From the NCBI GenBank assembly GCA_016792625.1, contig JAEUKK010000116.1:124001-188000 (forward strand): DNA of 64,000 nt, given 5' to 3'. Both the position numbers and the translations under genes were made by a program. Of this stretch, positions 17,061 to 25,606 are shown piece by piece. The notes below the pieces were generated by a model. That model saw nothing but the letters and a program-made list of their open reading frames with translations, searched no databases and had not been told where the DNA came from. The stretch comes from Deltaproteobacteria bacterium (GTDB lineage Bacteria; Myxococcota_A; UBA796; UBA2385). How positions within the stretch are numbered: position 1 is the first letter of the stretch; every line of letters starts with the position of its first letter.

Positions 17061-17567
17061 TCAGCCCGCGGCGAGGGTCGCTTCGAGCTGGTCGAGGGTG
17101 CCGCCAAAACCCATGCGCATGCCGGCGAACATGCCAAGGTAGGTCTCGAGCTCGGCCGCGCTCGGATCGCGGGGCTGCCCGCGGAGCAGCAGGTGCGTGC
17201 CGCCGTCGGGCAGCGCGGTGAAGATGACCTCGTTGTGAATCTCGAGCGGGAAGCTGTCGAGGAAGGGGGCCCGGCTCAGGCCGCCCTCGGGCGTCGAGAA
17301 GGCGTTGCGCCAGAGGATGCGCGCCTGGGGCTCGACCAGGTCGATCGCCCAGCGGCCCCACCAGACCGCGCCATTGGCGTGGGTCATCGTGTAGAGCACC
17401 CGCCCGCCGGTGCGCATGTCGAAGTCGGCGAGGCCGAGCGGCACACCCTTGGGGCCCCACCATTGGGCGAAGAGGGCGGGCTCGGTCCAGGCGGCCCAGA
17501 CGCGGGCGAGGGGGGCGTGGAGCGTGCGCTCCATCTGGAAGGGGAGGGTCTCGGGCGTGGTGGTCAT
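17061..17567 (-). CDS. AHSA1/SRPBCC-domain protein
   Basis: 168 residues from the preferred ATG at 17567. AGGAG lies just three bases before it; a further in-frame start at 17630 would overlap the palindromic operator and the kinase gene's end, so I reject it. The sequence has typical AHSA1 hallmarks: MERTLHAPLARVWAAWTEPALFAQWWGPKG, RVLYTMTHANG, and a C-terminal helix GFGGTLDQLEATLA. The helix-grip fold binds hydrophobic ligands, and many family members are of unknown function and are controlled by a neighbouring ArsR-type repressor. No such repressor gene is next to it, but a fitting operator is directly upstream. Confidence 0.88.
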   Translation of the reverse strand: MTTTPETLPFQMERTLHAPLARVWAAWTEPALFAQWWGPKGVPLGLADFDMRTGGRVLYTMTHANGAVWWGRWAIDLVEPQARILWRNAFSTPEGGLSRAPFLDSFPLEIHNEVIFTALPDGGTHLLLRGQPRDPSAAELETYLGMFAGMRMGFGGTLDQLEATLAAG

Positions 17568-17593
17568 CGGCTCCTCGGGGCTAGGGCTCCGCG

Positions 17594-17619
17594 AACCTAT
17601 AACCGATTGGTTGTAGGTT
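17594..17619. promoter_or_regulatory. 26-bp inverted repeat, ArsR-type operator upstream of the AHSA1 gene
   Basis: 11-bp arms AACCTATAACC and GGTTGTAGGTT flank a 4-bp spacer GATT, with 10 of 11 positions complementary. The core AACC-N4-GGTT is like operators of ArsR-family repressors that control AHSA1 genes. It sits 27-52 bp before the preferred start and contains a minus-strand TATAGG that could be the -10 box, so a bound repressor would block initiation. Confidence 0.65.
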
Positions 17620-17626
17620 GCCCCGC

Positions 17627-19135
17627 TCAACCCAGCTCATACAGGTTGATGTAGCGGTTGCCCTGGATGGGGATCCGCCCCAGCACGGTGGTCCGGCTCT
17701 GCATGTGCTGGGCCCCGACCTCGGTGAGCAGGGCCCGGCCGCGGTGGGCCGACAGGTTCATCATCCACCGCGCCAGGTAGAAGGGGCCGGCCAGCTCCCA
17801 GCCCTCGCCGGGCCGGCGGGTGTCGGTGTGGATGCGCGCGACCCCCGGGGCGAGGCCGGCGCTCAGGCGGTAGCCGGCCGCCTGGGTCTGGCGTTGTAGC
17901 TGGGCGCAGGCCTGGACCGCCCGGCTGATGCTCAGGCGCAGGCCGCCGCGGGCCACCCAAACGACCAGCATCGCGCCCTCGCCGCGCTCCCAGACCTCGC
18001 CGCCCGCCTCCTCGATCGTGCGCAGCCACTCGGTGGACAGCGCGGTCAAGGGTGTGCGGGGCGCGGCCATCGTGCGGGGCGGCGGGGCGGCCTCGACCGC
18101 CAGCACCACCACGGCGGTGGGCGGCACGGTGCGGGTGCCCGGCGGCGGGGGCGGCGGCTCGCCGCGGGCCACGGCCGAGGCGCTCTCGATCACCACCTTG
18201 AGGTAGGCGGCCAGGTCGTTGTTCGTGGCCCGGTGGCCCTCGCGGACCATCAGCGCGCTCAGGGCCTCATGGAATTCCTGCGCCCCGCGGAAGCGGTCGG
18301 AGGTCCGGCGGGCGAGGGCCTTGAGCAGCAGGCCCTCGAGGTCCTCGGTGATCTCGGGCCTCCACGCCCGCGGCGAGGGGACCTCGGCCCGCTTGACCCG
18401 CTCCAGCGTCTGCTCGCGGGTGCGGGCCTTGAACAGCCGCTGCCCGGTCAACATCTCGTAGAGCACGATGCCGATGCTGAACAGGTCGGTCTGGCGGTCG
18501 AGCAGCTTGCCCTCGACCTGCTCGGGGCTCATGTAGGCGTACTTGCCGCGGACGACCTTGTGCAGGCTCTCGGCCTGAAAAGCCGCGCGGGAGATGCCGA
18601 AGTCGGTGAGCTTGACCTCGCCCGCGTAGGAGATGAGCACGTTTTGCGGCGAGATGTCGCAGTGCACGATGCGGAGGGGCTCGTTGCGGTCATTGACCCG
18701 GTCGTGGGCAAAGGCGAGGGCCTTGAGCACCTCGGCGACGATGAACAGCGCGAGCGGGATCGGGAAGGGGCCGAGGTTGCGCGCCCGGTGGAGCAGGCGG
18801 GCCAGGTCGAGGCCGTTGACGTGCTCCATGGCCATATAGTACTGGCCGTCGATCTCGCCGAGATCGAAGACCTGGACGATGTTGACGTGGTGCAGCTCGA
18901 CGGCGATGCGCGCCTCGTCGATGAACAGGTTGATGAAGTCGCTGTCTTCGCCGAGGGTGGGCAGCACCTTCTTGATGACCAGGATCTTCTCAAAACCCGC
19001 CATGCCGTAGGCGCGGGCCCGCCAGACCTCGGCCATGCCCCCAGTCGCGATCTTCTCGAGCAGGTGGTACTCGCCGAACACGATCGGCCCCCGGCTCAGG
19101 CCATCGTCGAGGATGGCGTCGTCGCCCTGGCTCAT
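17627..19135 (-). CDS. Hanks-type Ser/Thr protein kinase with C-terminal partial nucleotide-cyclase-like domain
   Basis: 502 residues. Start ATG 19135 with GGAGG upstream; the reading frame stays open far upstream, but that extension is antisense to the next gene. Kinase domain about 20-290: glycine loop IATGGMAEVW, lysine in ILVIKKV, catalytic loop HCDISPQNVL (Asp present, Arg of HRD changed to Cys), DFG, and MSPEQ activation segment. This is a cytosolic kinase: I see no membrane helix. Residues about 370-500 (GGEVWERGEGAMLVVW...YRLSAGLAPGVARIH...GPFYLARWM) align with the second part of a class III cyclase domain but lack the first metal aspartate segment. It therefore cannot make cyclic nucleotide by itself and may sense or bind. 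It is divergent from the adenylyl-cyclase-like gene across 141 bp, suggesting a joint signalling module. Confidence 0.9.
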   Translation of the reverse strand: MSQGDDAILDDGLSRGPIVFGEYHLLEKIATGGMAEVWRARAYGMAGFEKILVIKKVLPTLGEDSDFINLFIDEARIAVELHHVNIVQVFDLGEIDGQYYMAMEHVNGLDLARLLHRARNLGPFPIPLALFIVAEVLKALAFAHDRVNDRNEPLRIVHCDISPQNVLISYAGEVKLTDFGISRAAFQAESLHKVVRGKYAYMSPEQVEGKLLDRQTDLFSIGIVLYEMLTGQRLFKARTREQTLERVKRAEVPSPRAWRPEITEDLEGLLLKALARRTSDRFRGAQEFHEALSALMVREGHRATNNDLAAYLKVVIESASAVARGEPPPPPPGTRTVPPTAVVVLAVEAAPPPRTMAAPRTPLTALSTEWLRTIEEAGGEVWERGEGAMLVVWVARGGLRLSISRAVQACAQLQRQTQAAGYRLSAGLAPGVARIHTDTRRPGEGWELAGPFYLARWMMNLSAHRGRALLTEVGAQHMQSRTTVLGRIPIQGNRYINLYELG

Positions 19136-19276
19136 CGTCACCCCTCCCGCGCCGCCGCCGCGCGCGCCGGTCTGCTGCAGATCGCGGCGCTTCTTTAGCG
19201 CCTGCTCCGGGTCAGCGCGCGGGCGCCTTGGGCTCACCTCCGGGCCCGGCCGGTCCGAACCCGGTGGTGGAGCGCC

Positions 19277-22200
19277 ATGAGCTACGCCGACCCCCACCGC
19301 GTGCTGTCCAGCTACCTGTCCCGCCTCGTGCGGGCGGGCGGCGCTGACGGCGGCCCACCATCCTCGCTGCCCGCTGCGGCCCCGCAGCAGGGCGCGATGT
19401 TGTTCGCAGATCTCTCCGGGTTCACGGCGATGTGCGAGGCGATGAGCCGCAGCGACCGCCAGGGCGCCGACCGCATCACCGCCCTGCTCAACCGCGTGCT
19501 CGGCGGCCTCGTGCAGGTGGTGCACGCCCACGGCGGCGACGTGGTGAAGTTCGCCGGCGACGCCATCCTCAGCGTGTGGGAGGCGGAGCCCAGCGCGGCG
19601 ATGGGGGCAGCGGTGAGCGCGGCCATCCGCTGCGCGGGCGAGATGATGCGGGCGGTGGCGCGCACCCAGGCCCAGCTCGAGCACGGGCTCTCGCTGCGGG
19701 TGGGCGTCGGCGCGGGCCCCTTTGAGGTGATGCACCTCGGCGAGCCCGGCGGGAAGCGCGCGCTGCTGGTCGGCGGCGAGGCGGTGGACGAGGCCACGGC
19801 GCTCTGCGCCAAAGCCGCGCCCGGTGAGCTGCGGCTCTGCCGGCGGAGCACCGGCCTCGCCGGCCCCCTGGTCGAGCTCCGGGTCTCGCGCAGCGGGCGG
19901 AGCACGGTGCTGCGCGTCGATCCGGCCTATGTCAACCTGCCGCTTCCCCTCCGCCAGCCCCTGCCTTGGGACGAGCGCTTCGCGCCCTATGTGCCGGCCG
20001 CGGTGCTCGACCAGATCCGCGGCCGGAGCGGGGCTTGGCTCGCCGAGGTCCGCTCGGTCTCGGTGCTCTTCGTGCACCTCTCGGCCCTCGCCGCCCACGT
20101 CTCGCCCGCCCGCATGAACGCGGCTTGGACGGCGGTCGAGCAGCGGGTGGTCGGCCAGGGCGGCGCGGTGAACAAGCTCAGCGTCGATGAGAAGGGCGCC
20201 ACCGTGCTCGCCGCCTTCGGCCTGCCGCCCCAGGCCCACGAGGACGACGCCGCCCGGGCCTGCCGCGCGGCGGTGGCCATCTGCGCCGCGCTCGGGGAGG
20301 GCGCGCGGGTCGGCGTGACCACCGGGCGCGCCTTCTGCGGCGAGGTCGGCAGCGGCGAGCGCCGCGAGTACACCATCATCGGCGATCCGGTGAACACAGC
20401 CGCGCGGCTGATGGGCAAAGCGGCGCCCGGCCAAGCCCTGGTCGACATGAGCACCGCCCGGCGGGCGGGCGGGGCCTTGGAGTTCGACGCGCTCCCCGCC
20501 CTCACGCTGAAGGGCAAAGACGCGCCGGTGCCGGTCTTCTCGCCGCGGCTCAGCCGGCCGGCGGTCCGCCCGAGCGAGACCCAAGAGCACATCGTCGGCC
20601 GGGACGAGGCCATCGACGCCCTCGCCCCCTGGCGGACCCCGCACCCGGGCCGGGGCCGGGTGATGCTGCTGGCGGGCGCGCCGGGCACCGGGAAGAGCGC
20701 GGTGGTGCGCTTTGCGAAGCGGGGTTGGCAGGACGCGGGCCGCCGTGTGGTCCAGCTCGAGGGGGAGGGCGTCGACCACCTGCTGGGCCTGCGGGGCTGG
20801 CGCTCGGTGCTCGACGCGCTGCTCCAGGGCGGAGCCCGGTCGGCTGAGGAGCAGCGGCAGCGCCTGCTCGCCGCCGCCGGCGACGCCGCGCCGATGCTCC
20901 CCCTCATCGAAGATCTGCTGCCGCTGCCGATCGTCCCCACCACCGAGGCCCAGACGGTCGACGCGCGGGACCGCGCGGCCCTGCGCCAGGACCTGATCGT
21001 GCGCCTCGTCGCCGCCGAGGCCGCTCGCACCGGGCTCATCCTCATCGTCGAAGACGCGCACGGGCTCGATGATGAGGCCCTCGGCCCCGCCTTGGAGCTG
21101 GCCCGCCGCCTCCCCGGCCTCGACGTGCTGTTCACCTCGCGGCCGCCCCCCGATGTGTCGACCGAGCGCTTTGAGCGGCTCGCCCACCTCGGGAAGCGGC
21201 GCCTGCTGCGCAACCTCAGCGCTGGGCAGGTCCGCGAGCTGCTGATGGGCCGGCTCGAGCTGGTCGGCGCGCCGCCGGCGGAGCTGGTCAGCGTCATCCA
21301 CGGGCGATCAGGCGGCAACCCGCTGTTCGCTTGCCACCTCATCGACCACCTCGTCGAGGTCGGCACCGTCCGCGTCGCCGACGGCCACTGCAGCGTGCCG
21401 GTGCGGGAGCTTGAGCGCTCGGCCAGCGAGCTGCCGGTCACCCTCGAGGCGATGCTGCTCGCCCGCCTCGACCGCCTGAGCCGGCGGGCGCAGCTCACCC
21501 TCAAGGTGGCGAGCGTGCTGGGGGCGCGCTTCGAGGTGGACATGCTGCTCGCGGTCCACCCCACCGTCGCTGGGACCGCTGAGCTGGACGCCGATCTGGA
21601 GGAGATCCGCGACAAGTCGGTCGCGATCCCCGTGCAGGACGGCGGCCCGCTGTGGCGCTTCCACCACGCGCTCATCCGCGACGCCGCCTACGACATCCTG
21701 CCGGGTGACCAGCGCCGGGTGCTGCACCGCGCAGCGGCGGCCTACCTGGCCCGGCAGCCCGGCTTTGACGCGGACCGGGCCGCCCTCGAGCTCATCTCGG
21801 GCCACCACCTCGGCGCGGGCGACGTGGAGCCCGCGGTGCGCTGCCTCTACGCGGCCGCGGGGGTCGCGGCGGGCGCCGGCCGGGCCTCGGAGGTCCTCGC
21901 CTTGGTGGAGCGCGCCGATGAGCTGGTGCACGTCGCTTCGGTCGTCCTCGACCCCGACGCGCGCCTGGTCCGCGGTGAGGCCCTGGCCGCCGCCCAGCTG
22001 CACCTCGGCCAGCTGGACCGCGCCGCGGCCACCCAACGTGACCTGCTCGCCGCCCTCGGTGAGCCGACGCCGGAGGGGTCGACCGGGCTCTTCGCAGAGC
22101 TGGGGCGGCTCTTCCTCCGGCGGCCCGGACCGCCTGGGGTGGAGGGGCGCCGCCGGGCCAGCGCGACCCTGCGCATGGCGCGCATTGAGGAGCACCGCGG

Positions 22201-23260
22201 GGCCACCCTCTCGGCCTTGCGCGCGGCGCTGCGGGCCCTGCGCTTGGGCCGGAGCGCGCGCTCCGCTGTGGTGGCGGCCCGGGCTGCTGGCCTCTCGGCT
22301 GGGCTGCTCGCGAACCTCGGCTGGCGATTGCCTGCGGCGCGGGCGCTGAAGTGGGCGCGCATGGCGGCTTCGGCCGAGGCGGACGTCGTGGCGATGGGCC
22401 TCGTCGCCATGGCCCAGGCGGGGATGGCCTCGACCGTTCGGGAGCGGGAGGCCGCCCAGGTCGAGGTGGACGCCGTCCGTGCGCGGGTGCGGGCGCGCGG
22501 GGCCTCGCACACGGCGGACCGGCTGGGCCTGCTCGGCGTGGCGCTGGCCTTGGCGGGGGCGAACCCCGCCCGCGCCGCCGCCCAGGCCGCGGCCTGTCAG
22601 CTTCGGCCCGGTGAGCTCGGCCCCTCCTCCGAGGTCGGGCTGCACGCGGCCTGGGCGGCGCTCTCGCGGGCCCACGCCGCGCTGGCCCTGGGTGTCGGCC
22701 CGGACCCCGCCGACGAGGCCACCTTGGAGGCCGCGGTCGGGGCCGGGGGCGGCGCGCCGGCCCAGGCCATCCTGCGCGGGGCCCTGGCCGCCTTGGCCTG
22801 GGCCCACGGGGACGCCGCCGGCGCCCGTGCCCACCTGGGCCCCGGCTTGGATGCGGCGCTGGCCTGCGTCTACGCCGACCCGACCTGGGCGCTGGGCGCG
22901 ATCGGCCTGATTCGGGTGGCCTTCGCCGCAGAGCGCGCGACCGGTCGGGGGGGCGCCGAGGCCGCGCGGGCGCTGAAGCTCGCCGAGCAGCTGCGGGCCT
23001 GTTCCGTGGTGTTCCGCCCCGAGATTGACGCGCTGATCGTCGCTCACCACGAGCACAACGGCCGCTGGCTGCGGGCGGCGCTGGCCCGCCGGCGCTGGCG
23101 GAGCGCGGCGGCGCAGCTCGGCCTGCCGATGTGCCCGCCCCAGCTCGGGCTGGGGTCCCTGCCCCTGGCCCCGCTGGGCGCCCGGCCGGCGCCGGCGGCG
23201 GAGGAGGGCTCGGGCCCGCAGGTCAGCCCGGCGGCGGAGCGGCTCCGGGCCAGCGCCTAA
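19277..23260 (+). CDS. Soluble adenylyl cyclase-like protein: two cyclase domains plus AAA/P-loop ATPase and helical repeat region
   Basis: 1,327 residues; ATG 19277 with GGAG upstream. The first cyclase domain has both metal aspartates (Asp45 in FADLSGFT, Asp95 in KFAGDAILSVW) and Lys91 for the base, but lacks the Asn-Arg pair. The second domain lacks the metal residues (LFVHLSALAAHV) yet keeps Asn373 and Arg377 in GDPVNTAARLM. The domains are thus complementary halves of one composite active site, as in mammalian soluble adenylyl cyclase (whose residues, as I recall, are Asp47, Lys95, Asp99, Asn412, Arg416). A P-loop GAPGTGKS follows near residue 467 with DE-type Walker B (IVEDAH), then an alpha-helical, alanine-rich, TPR-like C-terminal half. 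Predicted product is cAMP. No membrane segment. Regulated perhaps by the divergent kinase. Confidence 0.88.
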   Translation: MSYADPHRVLSSYLSRLVRAGGADGGPPSSLPAAAPQQGAMLFADLSGFTAMCEAMSRSDRQGADRITALLNRVLGGLVQVVHAHGGDVVKFAGDAILSVWEAEPSAAMGAAVSAAIRCAGEMMRAVARTQAQLEHGLSLRVGVGAGPFEVMHLGEPGGKRALLVGGEAVDEATALCAKAAPGELRLCRRSTGLAGPLVELRVSRSGRSTVLRVDPAYVNLPLPLRQPLPWDERFAPYVPAAVLDQIRGRSGAWLAEVRSVSVLFVHLSALAAHVSPARMNAAWTAVEQRVVGQGGAVNKLSVDEKGATVLAAFGLPPQAHEDDAARACRAAVAICAALGEGARVGVTTGRAFCGEVGSGERREYTIIGDPVNTAARLMGKAAPGQALVDMSTARRAGGALEFDALPALTLKGKDAPVPVFSPRLSRPAVRPSETQEHIVGRDEAIDALAPWRTPHPGRGRVMLLAGAPGTGKSAVVRFAKRGWQDAGRRVVQLEGEGVDHLLGLRGWRSVLDALLQGGARSAEEQRQRLLAAAGDAAPMLPLIEDLLPLPIVPTTEAQTVDARDRAALRQDLIVRLVAAEAARTGLILIVEDAHGLDDEALGPALELARRLPGLDVLFTSRPPPDVSTERFERLAHLGKRRLLRNLSAGQVRELLMGRLELVGAPPAELVSVIHGRSGGNPLFACHLIDHLVEVGTVRVADGHCSVPVRELERSASELPVTLEAMLLARLDRLSRRAQLTLKVASVLGARFEVDMLLAVHPTVAGTAELDADLEEIRDKSVAIPVQDGGPLWRFHHALIRDAAYDILPGDQRRVLHRAAAAYLARQPGFDADRAALELISGHHLGAGDVEPAVRCLYAAAGVAAGAGRASEVLALVERADELVHVASVVLDPDARLVRGEALAAAQLHLGQLDRAAATQRDLLAALGEPTPEGSTGLFAELGRLFLRRPGPPGVEGRRRASATLRMARIEEHRGATLSALRAALRALRLGRSARSAVVAARAAGLSAGLLANLGWRLPAARALKWARMAASAEADVVAMGLVAMAQAGMASTVREREAAQVEVDAVRARVRARGASHTADRLGLLGVALALAGANPARAAAQAAACQLRPGELGPSSEVGLHAAWAALSRAHAALALGVGPDPADEATLEAAVGAGGGAPAQAILRGALAALAWAHGDAAGARAHLGPGLDAALACVYADPTWALGAIGLIRVAFAAERATGRGGAEAARALKLAEQLRACSVVFRPEIDALIVAHHEHNGRWLRAALARRRWRSAAAQLGLPMCPPQLGLGSLPLAPLGARPAPAAEEGSGPQVSPAAERLRASA

Positions 23261-23279
23261 GCGCGCGCCCCGCCGCGGT

Positions 23280-24413
23280 TCAGGCCCAGGGCTGCCCGAG
23301 GCCGCGCCAGACCGCCCGCAGCCCCGCCACCTGCGCCTCGAGGGTGAACCCCCGGGATCGCAGGCGCTCGGGGCCCGCCGCGCCCCGGCCCGCGCGGGCG
23401 GCGGGCGCGGCCGCCTCGATCAGGGCGGCGGCCAAGGCGCGCGGTTCTTCCGGCGGGCAGAGCCAACCCACCTCGGCGTCGACCAGCTCGGCGATGCCCC
23501 CCACCGGCGCGCTGATCACGGGGCGCCCGGCGGCCAAGCCCTCCATCAGGGCGAGGGGCACGCCATCTTCGTCGCCGTCGGGCGCGCGCTGCGCCGGCAG
23601 GACCACGAGGTTGGCCGCGGCCATCGCCGCGCGCACGCCGGTCGACGGGAGCAGGCCGGCCCAGCGCTGGCCCGGCGCGGGCGGGCCGGCGGGGGGCGGT
23701 CGGTCGGTGATCAGGGTGAGCGAGGCGGAGGGCGCGGCCCGCAGCACCGTTGGCCAGGCGGTGAGCAGCGTGTCGAGGCCCTTCTTGGGCACGTCGCGCC
23801 CGATGAACAGGGCGCGCAGCGGGCCGCTGCCCACCGGTCCGCGGTCCAGGGCCGTCCACTGCGCGAGCTCGGGGCCGCAGCGCAGGCGCGCCGCGCGGGC
23901 CCCCCAGCTGTGCAGCTGCGGCAAGGCAGCGTCGCTGACGCTCAACACGGCGGATGCGCCGGCCAGCAGCGCGGGCAGGCTGGGCCGCGGCTTGTGCAGG
24001 TCCACCGCGTGCACCATCAAGGTCCAGGGCAGGCCGAGGTCGCGGCGGAGCGCCTCGGCCCACTCGGCGGCCTCCCCCGCGAAGTGCACGTGGACCAGCG
24101 GCGGCGGCCCGCTCCGCCGGAGCTCTTCGAGCGCGGCCCGGTAGCGGAGGGCGTCCTTGGGGCGCTGGTGCGCGGCCACAAAACGCTGGCCCTCGGTGGG
24201 CGCTGCGATGGCCCAGCGCCAAGTCCGGGGGCCGCGGGGCGCCTCGCGCACCGGCGCGGGGAGGGGCGCCTCGCGCAGGGCGCCGTCGGCGCGCGCGCCG
24301 AGGCGCAACACCTCAGCGGGGACGCCGCCCGCACGGAGGGCCTCCAGCTCACGGTTCACGAAGGTCTCGGTGAGCGTGGGGAAGTAGCGCAGCAGGTAGA
24401 GCGGGGCGCTCAC
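23280..24413 (-). CDS. GT4-family glycosyltransferase
   Basis: 377 residues; GTG start at 24413 overlaps the upstream stop by four bases (GTGA). GT-B fold features: N-terminal YFPTLTETFVNRELEALRAGG, typical of GT4 enzymes of exopolysaccharide pathways; GRDVPKKGLDTLL; and the nucleotide-sugar motif DGVPLALMEGLAAGRPVISAPVGGIAELV (E-x7-E type). It transfers a sugar from a nucleotide donor onto a glycan or lipid in the cytoplasm; sugar unknown. Last gene of the five-gene glycosyltransferase run. Confidence 0.88.
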   Translation of the reverse strand: MSAPLYLLRYFPTLTETFVNRELEALRAGGVPAEVLRLGARADGALREAPLPAPVREAPRGPRTWRWAIAAPTEGQRFVAAHQRPKDALRYRAALEELRRSGPPPLVHVHFAGEAAEWAEALRRDLGLPWTLMVHAVDLHKPRPSLPALLAGASAVLSVSDAALPQLHSWGARAARLRCGPELAQWTALDRGPVGSGPLRALFIGRDVPKKGLDTLLTAWPTVLRAAPSASLTLITDRPPPAGPPAPGQRWAGLLPSTGVRAAMAAANLVVLPAQRAPDGDEDGVPLALMEGLAAGRPVISAPVGGIAELVDAEVGWLCPPEEPRALAAALIEAAAPAARAGRGAAGPERLRSRGFTLEAQVAGLRAVWRGLGQPWA

Positions 24414-25501
24414 CGGGGGCCTCTGGGCAGGGCGCCGAGCAGCGCGTCGAGCTCCGCCGCGCGCTGATCCCAGCTCCGCAGGATCGGCGGACGGCGCCCG
24501 GCCCCGCGCGCCTCGGCCCAGGCCCGGGCGAGGTCAGCCGCGTCCCCGGGCCGGTGCAGGTGCAGGCGCGCGCCCACCCGCGCGGCGGGCGCGGTGACCG
24601 TGGGCAGGTCGGGCGCGACGATCGGCCGGTCGGTGAGGAGGTAGTCCCAGAGCTTGAGCGGGTTGGTGAAGCGGCGCCCAAAGCAGCGGTCGGCCAGCGG
24701 CAAAAGGAGGACCTCTGCGCGGGCCATCTGGTCGGGGACCTCCGCAAAGGGCAGCGCTGGCAGGACCCGGGCGGAGGGCGGCGGCGGGCCGAGAGCGGCG
24801 ATGGACAGGGGATCTCCGCCGCAGAGCTCAAGCGGGGCGCCGAGGTGCGCCGCGGCGGCGAGCAGCAGCTCCACGTCTTTGTCGGGGAGGAAGGAGCCGA
24901 AGGCGCGCGAGACGCCGTCGCTCTCGACGGGAGGGCGCTGCCGCGCCGGATCGGCCGCGTTCTCGACCCGGAGGCTCGGCCGATCCGCGGGCCAGGGGCC
25001 CGCGCGCCAGGCCTCGAGCGTGCCGTCGCTGTTGGCCACGAGCGCGTCGGCCAGCCCCGCGCAGGCGTCGGCCAGCGCGCGGTGTGGGCCCGGATCTTCA
25101 CCGCGCTCCTCGGCGGTGATGGCGTCGAGCGCGTGCACCTCGAGCACGATGCGGTGGCCGCGGGCGCGCAGGCCGGGGCCGAGCTGGGCCAGCCGGGCGA
25201 GGTCGCGCGCGTAGACCACGCCGGGCGGGCCCGCCGCCCAGGCGGCGAGGGTGGCCCGGAACCACAGCCCCGCCCCGGCGCGCGGAAACAGCGGGCCGAG
25301 CGCTGGGGCCACGCGCAGGTCGAGGCCCGGGTCGGCGCCCAGGCCGAGCGCCCGCCGCGCGTCGTCGGCGATGGGGCCGGCCGCCCCCGGCGCCCGGTCG
25401 GCGCAGACCGTGAGCGCGTGGCCAAGGCGGGCCAGGGCCGCCGCGGTGTGCAGCACCTGCAGGGTCTGGGCCCGCTGCCCCGGCAGCGTCGGGCGAAACA
25501 A
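24410..25501 (-). CDS. GT4-like glycosyltransferase, start codon uncertain
   Basis: 363 residues from TTG 25501. No ATG exists in frame nearby. The residues just upstream in frame read LRIFC, so CTG at 25516 would give the more family-like start (M)RIFCLFRPTLPGQRAQTLQ; neither has a clear ribosome site. Body: PGQRAQTLQVLHTAAALARLGHALTV (N-terminal GT-B helix), YARDLARLAQL, LEVHALDAIT, ANSDGTLEAW, VLPALPFAEVPDQMARAEVLLLPL, RFTNPLKLWDYLLTDRPIVAPDLPTV. The last replaces the usual ExFGxxxxE segment, as in GT4 proteins with 'NPLKLWDYL' donor sites. Cytoplasmic; sugar unknown. Sits 105 bp after the previous GT4 gene, the only real gap in the cluster. Confidence 0.8.
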   Translation of the reverse strand: MFRPTLPGQRAQTLQVLHTAAALARLGHALTVCADRAPGAAGPIADDARRALGLGADPGLDLRVAPALGPLFPRAGAGLWFRATLAAWAAGPPGVVYARDLARLAQLGPGLRARGHRIVLEVHALDAITAEERGEDPGPHRALADACAGLADALVANSDGTLEAWRAGPWPADRPSLRVENAADPARQRPPVESDGVSRAFGSFLPDKDVELLLAAAAHLGAPLELCGGDPLSIAALGPPPPSARVLPALPFAEVPDQMARAEVLLLPLADRCFGRRFTNPLKLWDYLLTDRPIVAPDLPTVTAPAARVGARLHLHRPGDAADLARAWAEARGAGRRPPILRSWDQRAAELDALLGALPRGPR

Positions 25502-25606
25502 GCAGAAGATGCGCAGGGCGCCCCCAGCGCGCCCATCCGCGCGCCGCCCACCGCTAAGCAGGCGCCGCGCCCCCCGCCCGCCTGGAGGGCGCGGGGCCCG
25601 GGGCCC

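Noticed and set aside
19186..19202. Small hairpin GGCGCT-TCTTT-AGCGCC in the kinase/cyclase spacer
   Set aside because: Only a 6-bp stem with a short loop; chance occurrence likely in such GC-rich DNA.
19136..21301. Upstream extension of the kinase gene to 21301
   Set aside because: It would run antisense through the cyclase gene; ATG 19135 has a good ribosome site and starts just before the kinase domain.
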